NCBI GenBank assembly: GCA_002366755.1
Contig: DFBV01000004.1
Location: 1 to 13,697 of the forward strand
Origin: Anaerolineales bacterium UBA3071
Lineage (GTDB): Bacteria; Chloroflexota; Anaerolineae; UBA3071
DNA: 13,697 nt
Direction: 5' to 3'
Position numbers and translations under genes: made by a program. This document shows positions 6,522-13,142 of the stretch, piece after piece; positions within the stretch are counted from its first letter, which is position 1; each line of letters opens with the position of its first letter. The notes under the pieces are model-generated. The model saw only the letters and a program-made list of their open reading frames with translations. It searched no databases and was not told where the DNA came from.

Positions 6522-8465
6522 CTAGATAGGCACAGGGGCTGGGTGTGGCATCTTGCCCTTCTGCGGCTCGAGTGGCTCGCTCTCCGTGTACTCTTCCTGC
6601 GCTGGAAAGCGGGAGCGTGCTGATGTTGGTTGCCTCGCTGTGTCCCCAGGCAGGCCAGCCATTATAGCGGCGAATTCCTCGCCTTCGATGGTCTCCACCT
6701 CGATCAACCGTCGAGCGAGCCGACGGTGTGCTTCACTGTTAGTGGTAAGGACGTCCTTGGCTCGAGTGTATGCTTCCCCAACCATGCGACGTACTTCGCG
6801 ATCGATCTGTCGTGCTACTGCTTCGCTGTAGTTCCGCTGTTCGCCAATCTCCCGCCCCAGGAAGACCAACTCCTCTTTCCGGCCAAAAACCATCGGCCCC
6901 AGCTTCTTACTCATCCCATATTCGGTCACCATCCGCCGCGCCAGCTTGGTCGCTCGCTCCAGGTCATTGGTCGCTCCCGTGGTGATGTCGCCGAACACGA
7001 GCTCTTCCGCTGCCCGACCGGCCAGTGCGGCTGCCAAATCATCCTCAAACTTGGCCTGGCTCTGGAGATTGCGGTCCTGTTCTGGCAAAATGATCGTGTA
7101 GCCCAGAGCCATGCCGCGGGAGACGATGGACACCTTGTGCACCGGATCGCAGAGGGGCAGCTTGGCCTGCACCAGCGCATGCCCCGCTTCGTGATAGGCG
7201 ATGATCTCCTTCTCCTCGTCCGAGATCAAGCGGCTCCTCCGTTCCGGCCCAGCGATCACCCGCTCGATGGCCTCCTGGAACTCGGCCATGCTGATGGTCT
7301 TCTTCTCTCGTCGCGCCGCTAAAATGGCGGCCTCGTTGACCAGATTCTCGATGTCTGCGCCGACTAACCCAGGCGTCCCCCTGGCCAAGACGGGCAGGTT
7401 CACGTCTGGTGCCAGGGGCTTGCCTCGCACGTGCACCTCCAGGATGGCCTCGCGGCCCCGCACATCAGGGCGGTCGAGGACGACTCTGCGGTCGAAGCGG
7501 CCCGGTCGCAGGAGAGCAGGGTCGAGGATGTCAGGGCGGTTGGTGGCGGCGAGGAGGATGATGTTGGTGTCGGTGTCGAAGCCGTCCATTTCGACGAGAA
7601 TCTGGTTGAGGGTCTGTTCCCGCTCGTCGTGGGAACCGCCCAACCCTGCGCCGCGGTGGCGGCCGACGGCGTCGAGCTCGTCTATGAAGATGATGCAGGG
7701 GGAGTTGCGCTTGGCCTGGTTGAACATGTCGCGGACGCGGGAGGCGCCGACGCCGACGAACATTTCGACGAACTCGGAGCCGGAGATAGAGAAGAAGGGG
7801 ACGCCGGCCTCGCCGGAGACGGCCTTGGCGAGGAGGGTCTTGCCGGTACCAGGGGCGCCGACGAGGAGGACTCCCTTGGGGACGCGGGCACCGAGGGCGG
7901 TGAACTTCTGGGGTTCCTTGAGGAACTCGACGACTTCCTGGAGTTCTTCTTTCGCTTCTTCGACACCGGCGACGTCGTCGAAGGTGACACTGGGTCTATC
8001 GCCAGCGAACATGCGTGCCCGGCTTCTGCCGAAGGAGATGGCCGGGTTTCCGGCCCCTTGAGTCTGGCGCAGAAGGAATATGAAGAACATGGCCATGAAA
8101 GCCAGTGGCAGGAAGGTGGTCAGGATAGGTCCCCAGACATCCCACCAACTAGGCACAGCGAATTCTATCTCCACCCCGGATAGGGCTTCATGTGATACGC
8201 CAAGATCGCGCAGCGTTTCCAGAACGGTAGCCTCAGGTTCCTTGCGCGAGAGCACCTTGCTGCCGTCATTTCGCTGAATGCGCAATTCGTCGTCTCTGAT
8301 GACGATGCGATCAACTTTGTTGCTGTTGATCTCGGCAACCACCTGGTCCAGGGGAACAACCTGGACGTCATCTTGACGACGGATGATAGAAGAGTACAGA
8401 AAGGCTGCCAGGGCGATCAATAACAGCAGGGGTAGCAGACCTCTGCGAGCTAAGCCAGATTTCAT
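6522..8465 (-). CDS. ftsH: ATP-dependent zinc metalloprotease FtsH
   Basis: Membrane-anchored hexameric AAA+ protease that pulls out and degrades misfolded or regulated membrane and cytoplasmic proteins. The 647-residue product has, in order: a first membrane segment (LLPLLLLIALAAFLYSS, about 11-27), an external domain, a second membrane segment (near 114-132), the AAA+ domain with Walker A GAPGTGKT (203-210), pore loop MFVG, Walker B IIFIDE (258-263) and the second region of homology (ATNRPD...RPGRFDR). The peptidase domain carries HEAGH (425-429) and the third zinc ligand in TNDLERAT (D501). The ATG at 8465 has GGAGG (8481-8477) 11 bases upstream; the TTG at 8483 overlaps that site. The AAA+ core (about 7480-7990) has codon use unlike the rest of the gene. 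Confidence 0.97.
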   Translation of the reverse strand: MKSGLARRGLLPLLLLIALAAFLYSSIIRRQDDVQVVPLDQVVAEINSNKVDRIVIRDDELRIQRNDGSKVLSRKEPEATVLETLRDLGVSHEALSGVEIEFAVPSWWDVWGPILTTFLPLAFMAMFFIFLLRQTQGAGNPAISFGRSRARMFAGDRPSVTFDDVAGVEEAKEELQEVVEFLKEPQKFTALGARVPKGVLLVGAPGTGKTLLAKAVSGEAGVPFFSISGSEFVEMFVGVGASRVRDMFNQAKRNSPCIIFIDELDAVGRHRGAGLGGSHDEREQTLNQILVEMDGFDTDTNIILLAATNRPDILDPALLRPGRFDRRVVLDRPDVRGREAILEVHVRGKPLAPDVNLPVLARGTPGLVGADIENLVNEAAILAARREKKTISMAEFQEAIERVIAGPERRSRLISDEEKEIIAYHEAGHALVQAKLPLCDPVHKVSIVSRGMALGYTIILPEQDRNLQSQAKFEDDLAAALAGRAAEELVFGDITTGATNDLERATKLARRMVTEYGMSKKLGPMVFGRKEELVFLGREIGEQRNYSEAVARQIDREVRRMVGEAYTRAKDVLTTNSEAHRRLARRLIEVETIEGEEFAAIMAGLPGDTARQPTSARSRFPAQEEYTESEPLEPQKGKMPHPAPVPI

Positions 8466-8502
8466 CAGGTGTCGGTCCTCCAACCGCAGTTTTCAGTTCC
8501 TC

Positions 8503-8517
8503 TGTAATATTATCACA
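8503..8517. promoter_or_regulatory. Inverted repeat over the ftsH -10 element (possible operator)
   Basis: On the minus strand this 15-mer reads TGTGATA-A-TATTACA, with arms matching at 6 of 7 positions. It covers the -10 hexamer of the ftsH promoter, a usual place for a repressor to bind. It is not a CIRCE element and does not match a regulator box that I can name with certainty. AT-rich -10 regions give such symmetry by chance fairly often. Confidence 0.3.
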
Positions 8518-8536
8518 TAATGGGCGATGCTGTCAA
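8509..8536 (-). promoter_or_regulatory. Sigma-70-type promoter of ftsH
   Basis: Minus-strand TTGACA (8536-8531, perfect consensus) and GATAAT (8514-8509, 5 of 6) are 16 bases apart, and the -10 is preceded by TGT. The start point would be near 8502, giving a leader of about 37 bases with the GGAGG site before the ATG of ftsH. No heat-shock CIRCE element is present. Confidence 0.75.
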
Positions 8537-8556
8537 AAGCGACGAGTGCGCACCAT

Positions 8557-8585
8557 TTGCTTAGGGATGAGTTGAATGATATAAT
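8557..8585 (+). promoter_or_regulatory. Promoter of the DedA-family gene
   Basis: A perfect TATAAT at 8580-8585 has TTGCTT (3 of 6) 17 bases upstream at 8557-8562. Transcription would start near 8592, about 65 bases before the proposed TTG start. It is divergent from the ftsH promoter; the two -35 elements are about 20 bases apart. Confidence 0.6.
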
Positions 8586-8643
8586 CCGGCACTGATCGCG
8601 GCAGGCCTGCAACGCCGTGGGTACTGAGAGCGAATGATCATCT

Positions 8644-8649
8644 GGGAGG
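8644..8649 (+). promoter_or_regulatory. Ribosome binding site that decides the DedA start
   Basis: GGGAGG lies 8 bases before the TTG at 8658. The in-frame ATG at 8634 is upstream of this site and has only a weak GAGAG before it, so the TTG is the likelier start. Confidence 0.65.
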
Positions 8650-8657
8650 TATGCCCG

Positions 8658-9308
8658 TTGGAAGCCTGGATAGCTGAACACATTGTCCCGTTGCTGGAGA
8701 ACCTCTTCCACACCATCGGCTGGGGAGGTGTCGTCGTCATCATGGCACTAGAAAGCGCCAACATCCCTATCCCCAGCGAGGTGACCATGCCCCTTTCGGG
8801 CTGGCTGCTGACGCCCAGGGCTCAGTTCCCTGCCCTGCAGACCTTCCTGATCGCTGGCGGCTGGGGGGGGCTGGGATGTCTGTTGGGTTCCCTGCTCTCG
8901 TACGCTCTGGGCTACTTCGGCGGGCGCCCCCTCGTCGAGAGGTATGGCAACTACATCATGGTAAGAAAGGATGACACCGAACGCTTCGACGTCTGGTTTG
9001 CCCGCTGGGGCGATGCCGTATCGTTCATTTCGCGCCTGTTGCCCATTGTGCGCACCTTCGTCTCCTTCCCGGCGGGGATGTTCAAGATCCGCCTGGGCCA
9101 CTTCGCCCTCTACACACTCGTGGGCTCTTTTTTGTGGTGTGGCGCACTGGCGCTGATCGGCTGGGCCTGGGGTGATCACTGGCATCTCATCCTGAGCAAG
9201 ATGGGGCCTCTCAAGTACGTGGTTGCCGCGGCGATTGTCGTGGGCTTGGTCTGGTATCTCTGGCACCACATTCGGCCGGAGCGAAGACAATCCTTGGCGG
9301 ATTCTTGA
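8658..9308 (+). CDS. DedA family membrane protein
   Basis: A polytopic inner-membrane protein of the DedA/SNARE-associated (PF09335) family. Some members flip undecaprenyl phosphate back across the membrane; others affect membrane potential and drug resistance. The 216-residue product has the family pattern: MEAWI start, ESANIPIPSEVTMPLSG (32-48) with the conserved acidic and proline residues of the first re-entrant loop, GYFGGRPLVERYG, and the arginine motif SRLLPIVRTFVSFPAG (125-140; R126 and R132). A C-terminal membrane segment (about 187-203) and a short basic tail follow. It is transcribed away from ftsH from its own promoter and ends 226 bases before the sugar transporter operon, so it is probably a separate unit. 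The substrate cannot be determined from sequence. Confidence 0.93.
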   Translation: MEAWIAEHIVPLLENLFHTIGWGGVVVIMALESANIPIPSEVTMPLSGWLLTPRAQFPALQTFLIAGGWGGLGCLLGSLLSYALGYFGGRPLVERYGNYIMVRKDDTERFDVWFARWGDAVSFISRLLPIVRTFVSFPAGMFKIRLGHFALYTLVGSFLWCGALALIGWAWGDHWHLILSKMGPLKYVVAAAIVVGLVWYLWHHIRPERRQSLADS

Positions 9309-9358
9309 AGTTGAGACAATAGCGCCCCGAAACCTATCGGCGAAAGAGACTCTTGTCG

Positions 9359-9387
9359 CAGACAAGTGGCTGTTCTGAAGGTACAAT
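9359..9387 (+). promoter_or_regulatory. Probable promoter of the sugar transporter operon
   Basis: CAGACA (9359-9364, 4 of 6) and TACAAT (9382-9387, 5 of 6) are 17 bases apart, predicting a start near 9394 and a leader of about 140 bases. The -35 overlaps the right arm of a small hairpin (CTTGTC and GACAAG, 9352-9366) that has no T tract. I see no clear LacI-type operator near it. Confidence 0.45.
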
Positions 9388-9436
9388 TATTAATGAAGGC
9401 ATCTTTGCTCGTTAGGTAACCATTTGACCCTACCAT

Positions 9437-9444
9437 AAGGAGGT
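9437..9444 (+). promoter_or_regulatory. Strong Shine-Dalgarno sequence with no obvious gene
   Basis: AAGGAGGT sits in the leader of the binding-protein gene, 91 bases before that gene's ATG. No ATG, GTG or TTG lies at a workable distance; a CTG at 9451, 7 bases downstream, opens a 21-codon frame ending 18 bases before the ATG at 9535. It may be chance, a leader-peptide signal, or a relic. Confidence 0.35.
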
Positions 9445-9534
9445 GGACTACTGGGACCAATCATCTCACAATCTTGTCCGACGACAACAATTCAATCCCC
9501 CACAAATACCCAATGAAAAAGAGGAGAAGAAAAC

Positions 9535-11955
9535 ATGAAGAAGATCATTTGGGCCCTGTTGGCCCTGCTTGTTGTGACCAGCCTGCTGGTGTCCGGTTGC
9601 GCTCGGGCGACGCCGGAACCCGAACCTACCCCTGTGCCGGTGGAGAAGAAAGAGGAGCCCACCAAGGCGCCTGAGCCCACCCCAGTGCCAGAGAAGAAGG
9701 GCCCAACGGGCACCGTGAGCCTGTGGCACGCTTGGAAGGAAAACGAGATCGAGTCGCTGAACGCAGTGATCGCCGCGTTCCAGGGCGAGAATCCTGACGT
9801 GCAGTTTGACATGCTCTACGTACCTTTCGATGACCTGCGCGGCAAGTACGAGACCGCTACGGCCACCGGCGGCGGGCCGAGCCTGTTGATTGGCGCGGCC
9901 GACTGGGGTCCTGCCCTATTCGACGCCGAACTCGTGGCTGACATCTCGGCCATGACGGACGAAGCCTTCCTACGCACCATCAACCCTGCCGCGCTGGGCG
10001 CTGTGAAATACCGCGGTGCGTTGGTCGGTCTACCGCAGACGATCAAGGGCGTGGTGATGTACCGCAACAAGTCCATCATCGCCGATGCCCCGACAACCTT
10101 CGATGAGCTGAAGGCCGCGGCTGAGGCAGCCACCTCCGGCGACACCGTTGGTGCCGACCTGGAGTATGGCTTCTTCTTCGCAGCCGCACACCTGAATGGT
10201 GTGGGCGGTCTGCTCATGGATGACAGCGGCAGCCCGTTGTTCAACGACGAGAAGGGTGTGGAGTGGCTGACCCTGCTCAACTCCTTCAAGGATGCCGGTC
10301 CGACCGAGTACTACACCGACAACGACGTGAACCTGTTCAAGGCGGGCAACGCCGGCATCATCATCGACGGCACCTGGAACATGGCAGGCTTGGCGGAGGC
10401 CATTGGCGCCGACAATCTGGCCATCGATCCCTGGCCGGCTGGCATGTCCGGCTACGTGCAGACGGAGAACATCTATCTGAGCGCCAATGCAGAGGGCGAC
10501 GACAAGGACGCTGCCTGGGCCTTCATGGAGTTCTTCCTCTCGGCGGAGGCGCAGGCCATCCTGGCCGACCCGACCAAGGCCGGTCACATCCCGGCCACGG
10601 CTGGCGTCGAGGTCACCGACCCCCTGATGGCGCAGGCCGCCGAGGCCTTCGCTGGTGGCGCTCCCTTCCCGGTCATCCCCGAGATGGGCGCCTACTGGGG
10701 CCCGATGGACACCGCTCTGAAGTCTGTCTTCGACGAGGGTGCTGACCCGGCTGCTGTGCTGAGCCAGGCCAACAACTCCATCACCGCTGCCATCGCCGAG
10801 ATCCGAGGCGAGGCGCCGCCAGAAGAGACGGTGGCGGGAACGGTGAGCCTCTGGCACGCTTGGAAGGAAAACGAGATCGAGTCGCTCAACGACGTGATCG
10901 CCGCTTTCCAGGCCAAGAACCCGGACGTGCAGTTCGACGTGCTGTATGTGCCCTTCGATGACCTGCGGGGCAAGTACGAGACCGCGGCCGCGACTGGCGG
11001 CGGGCCAAGCGCCTTGATCGGCGCTGCCGACTGGGGCCCGGCCCTGTTTGATGCTGAGTTGGTGGCCGACGTGCGCGGCTTCACCAGCGCGCCATTCCTG
11101 GCCTCCATCAACGAGGCAGCCATGGGCGCCGTGAAGTACAACGGCGCACTTATCGGTCTGCCGCAGACCATCAAGGGTGTGGTGATGTTCCGCAACACGA
11201 GCATCATTCCCGACGTCCCGGCGACCTATGAGGATCTGGTTGCTGCTGCTCAGGCGGCCACTGCTGGCGATGTCGTCGGCGCCGACCTGGAGTATGGCTT
11301 CTTCTTCGCAGCCGCACACCTGAACGGTGTGGGCGGCCAGCTCATGGACATCAACGGTGACCCGATGTTCAATGACGAGAAGGGCGTGGAGTGGCTGAAC
11401 CTGCTCAACTCCTTCAAGGACGCTGGCCCGACGGAGTACTACACCGACAACGACGTGAACCTGTTCAAGGCGGGCAAGGCGGGCATCGTCATTGATGGAA
11501 CCTGGAACATGGCTGGTCTGTCGGAAGCCATCGGCGCCGACAACCTGGCCATCGACCCGTGGCCGACCTACGGCGAGGGTCATCTCTCCGGCTACGTGCA
11601 GACGGAGAACATCTACATGAGCATCAACGCCGAAGGCGACGACCAGATGGCGGCTTGGAAGTTCATGGAGTTCTTCCTCTCGCCTGAGGCGCAGGCTCTC
11701 TTGGCCGACCCGACCAAGGCCGGACACATCCCGGCCGTGGCTGGTGTGGAGGTCGCCGATCCGTTGATGCTGCAGGCCACGGAAGCCTTCGCTGGTGGAG
11801 CGGCCTTCCCGGTCATCCCCGAGATGGGCACTTACTGGGGCCCGATGGACACGGCACTCAAGTCGGTCTTTGACGAGGGCGCTGATCCCGCAGAGGTGCT
11901 GCAGCAGGCGTTCGACAGCATCACCGCCGCGATCGCCGAGATCCGCGGCGGCTAG
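9535..11955 (+). CDS. Tandem double-domain sugar-binding lipoprotein (MalE-like, CUT1)
   Basis: Extracellular solute-binding protein of a carbohydrate ABC transporter, anchored to the outside of the membrane by a lipid on Cys22 (lipobox LVSGC after a hydrophobic stretch, residues 4-19). A Pro/Glu/Lys-rich linker (about 23-58) leads to two full family-1 binding domains: residues 59-425 and 435-805. Both begin GTVSLWHAWKENEIESLN and end SITAAIAEIRG, and a short APPEET-type linker joins them. By hand count they are about 84% identical; the main length difference is four extra residues in the second (TYGEGHLSG against AGMSG). Single-domain relatives are about 400-450 residues, so 806 is about double. 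The ATG at 9535 has GAGGAG 8 bases upstream. Two MalF/MalG-type permeases follow, so this is their binding partner, probably for an oligosaccharide; the exact sugar is unknown. Neither copy shows a frameshift or stop. Confidence 0.93.
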   Translation: MKKIIWALLALLVVTSLLVSGCARATPEPEPTPVPVEKKEEPTKAPEPTPVPEKKGPTGTVSLWHAWKENEIESLNAVIAAFQGENPDVQFDMLYVPFDDLRGKYETATATGGGPSLLIGAADWGPALFDAELVADISAMTDEAFLRTINPAALGAVKYRGALVGLPQTIKGVVMYRNKSIIADAPTTFDELKAAAEAATSGDTVGADLEYGFFFAAAHLNGVGGLLMDDSGSPLFNDEKGVEWLTLLNSFKDAGPTEYYTDNDVNLFKAGNAGIIIDGTWNMAGLAEAIGADNLAIDPWPAGMSGYVQTENIYLSANAEGDDKDAAWAFMEFFLSAEAQAILADPTKAGHIPATAGVEVTDPLMAQAAEAFAGGAPFPVIPEMGAYWGPMDTALKSVFDEGADPAAVLSQANNSITAAIAEIRGEAPPEETVAGTVSLWHAWKENEIESLNDVIAAFQAKNPDVQFDVLYVPFDDLRGKYETAAATGGGPSALIGAADWGPALFDAELVADVRGFTSAPFLASINEAAMGAVKYNGALIGLPQTIKGVVMFRNTSIIPDVPATYEDLVAAAQAATAGDVVGADLEYGFFFAAAHLNGVGGQLMDINGDPMFNDEKGVEWLNLLNSFKDAGPTEYYTDNDVNLFKAGKAGIVIDGTWNMAGLSEAIGADNLAIDPWPTYGEGHLSGYVQTENIYMSINAEGDDQMAAWKFMEFFLSPEAQALLADPTKAGHIPAVAGVEVADPLMLQATEAFAGGAAFPVIPEMGTYWGPMDTALKSVFDEGADPAEVLQQAFDSITAAIAEIRGG
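9709..10809 (+). repeat. First copy of the intragenic binding-domain duplication
   Basis: This 1101-base unit encodes residues 59-425 of the binding protein. It aligns with the second unit at an offset of 1128 bases for most of its length. Runs of 44 identical bases (10153-10196 and 10306-10349 match 11281-11324 and 11434-11477) alternate with stretches that differ at many codon third positions. Confidence 0.93.
10837..11949 (+). repeat. Second copy of the intragenic binding-domain duplication
   Basis: This 1113-base unit encodes residues 435-805. It is 12 bases longer than the first copy because of a four-codon difference after the IDPWP motif (near 11563-11590). Protein differences cluster just after the ALFDAELVAD motif and in the segment following MFRN/MYRN, while YYTDNDVNLFKAG and the GFFFAAAHLNGVGG segment are the same in both. 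Confidence 0.93.
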
Positions 11956-11990
11956 GACCACCCGTTCCTACAGAAGTGGACGTAACTGGG

Positions 11991-12020
11991 CGCAGGTGGG
12001 GGCTTTGTCCCCTACCTGCG
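11991..12020 (+). other. Intercistronic stem-loop between binding protein and permeases
   Basis: CGCAGGTGGGGG (11991-12002) pairs with CCCCTACCTGCG (12009-12020) over 12 positions with one G-U and a 6-base loop. No T tract follows, so it is unlikely to be a simple terminator. It lies 35 bases after the binding-protein stop and 66 bases before the permease start. Such hairpins in sugar ABC operons protect the upstream binding-protein mRNA and keep it in excess over the permeases; that role here is inferred from position. Confidence 0.65.
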
Positions 12021-12086
12021 TCCGCCCGCATTCTACAAACCCGTTCTCGCATTACGCACAGCTACTCCGTCCACAGGAGGTGACCT

Positions 12087-13142
12087 ATGGCTGTAGCTGA
12101 AATGTCCTCTCGCACTCCGGGCAAGCCAGCAGGCCGCTGGGCCAGGTTCCGCCGACTCCTGAAGGAATCCCGCACGGCCTGGCTGTACATCCTGCCCGCT
12201 GGCTTGGTGATGTTGTTCATCACGCTCATTCCTCAGCTCTACCAGATCTGGATGTCCTTTACCGACTACCGGGTCAAGAACTTGCGCTTCATCGTATTCG
12301 ATTTGGCCACATGGGAGAAATACCTCCCGACCTTCGTTGGCCTGCAGAACTACGTCAAGATCCTGACCAACAGCCTGGCCATCGAGAACTACGATTTCTG
12401 GCGCTTGCTTCTGTTCAACGTGACCTGGACGGTGAGCAACGTCTTCTTCCACGTGTTCCTGGGAGTGGCCATCGCCTTGGCGCTCAACAGCAAGAACTTG
12501 ATTGGTCGGCGGATCTATCGCGCCCTGTTCGTGCTGCCCTGGGCGATCCCGCCCTACATCAGTGCCCTGACCTGGCGAAACATGTACGATGATCGCTTTG
12601 GGGCCTTCAATCAGCTCCTGGCAGTGATCAACAACTGGTTGGGTACGAGTCTGCCTACTGACACCCGCTGGTTGACTATCACCGATCCCCCCATCGGTGG
12701 ACTGCTGAGCTTCTTGCCGATGGCATTCTACGCCCTACTGTTGGCCAACGTGTGGTTAGGCTGGCCGTTCATGAGCGTGGTGGCCACAGGGGCGCTGCAG
12801 TCCATCCCCGCCGAGTTGTACGAAGCAGCGTCAATAGATGGCGCCAGCGGCTGGCAGAAGCTCCGGAACATCACCATTCCCCTCCTGCGTCCGGCGATGG
12901 TTCCGGCCATCATGCTGGGCACCATCTGGACTTTCAACCAGTTCAATGTGATCTACTTCATCTCAGAGGGTGGGCCTTTCGGACGCACCGAGATCCTGGT
13001 CACCCAGGCGTACAAACTGGTGACCGTACAACGCTTGTACGGCGTGGCGGCGGCCTTTGGCTTTGTGGTCTTCTTTGTGCTGCTGATCATCACTCTGATT
13101 CAGAACCGCGTGACCCGAGCCACGGAGGCCTACTATGTCTAA
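12087..13142 (+). CDS. Sugar ABC transporter permease, MalF type
   Basis: Inner-membrane subunit of a CUT1 carbohydrate importer; it forms half of the channel and contacts the ATPase. The 351-residue product begins with a basic cytoplasmic tail, then a first membrane segment (about 31-54), and ends with a last one near 321-339. The EAA loop that docks the ATPase is clear: ELYEAASIDGASGWQKLRNI, with IPLLRP after it (about 243-268). An extended external region between the first and second membrane segments (about 57-103) is normal for MalF-like proteins. The start is certain: AGGAGGTGA (12075-12083) is 6 bases before the ATG, counted from AGGAGG. The gene overlaps the next permease by 8 bases, so the two are translationally coupled. 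Confidence 0.95.
   Translation: MAVAEMSSRTPGKPAGRWARFRRLLKESRTAWLYILPAGLVMLFITLIPQLYQIWMSFTDYRVKNLRFIVFDLATWEKYLPTFVGLQNYVKILTNSLAIENYDFWRLLLFNVTWTVSNVFFHVFLGVAIALALNSKNLIGRRIYRALFVLPWAIPPYISALTWRNMYDDRFGAFNQLLAVINNWLGTSLPTDTRWLTITDPPIGGLLSFLPMAFYALLLANVWLGWPFMSVVATGALQSIPAELYEAASIDGASGWQKLRNITIPLLRPAMVPAIMLGTIWTFNQFNVIYFISEGGPFGRTEILVTQAYKLVTVQRLYGVAAAFGFVVFFVLLIITLIQNRVTRATEAYYV

Noticed and set aside
8509..8521. DnaA box (TTATCACA) in the ftsH-dedA spacer
   Set aside because: It lacks one base of the 9-base consensus, is single, and is explained by the ftsH -10 region.
8634..8657. ATG at 8634 as the start of the DedA-family protein
   Set aside because: It lies upstream of the strong GGGAGG site, and the extra eight residues do not fit the family's N-terminus; the TTG at 8658 fits both.
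9352..9366. Hairpin CTTGTC-gca-GACAAG as a terminator of dedA
   Set aside because: The stem is only 6 bp, is not followed by a T tract, and overlaps the proposed -35 of the next operon.
10030..11961. A 643-codon open frame on the minus strand opposite the binding protein
   Set aside because: It mirrors the duplicated, GC-rich plus-strand gene, encodes a His/Val/Leu-rich low-complexity product with its own repeat, and resembles no protein family. The plus-strand frame has a lipobox, domains and a ribosome binding site.
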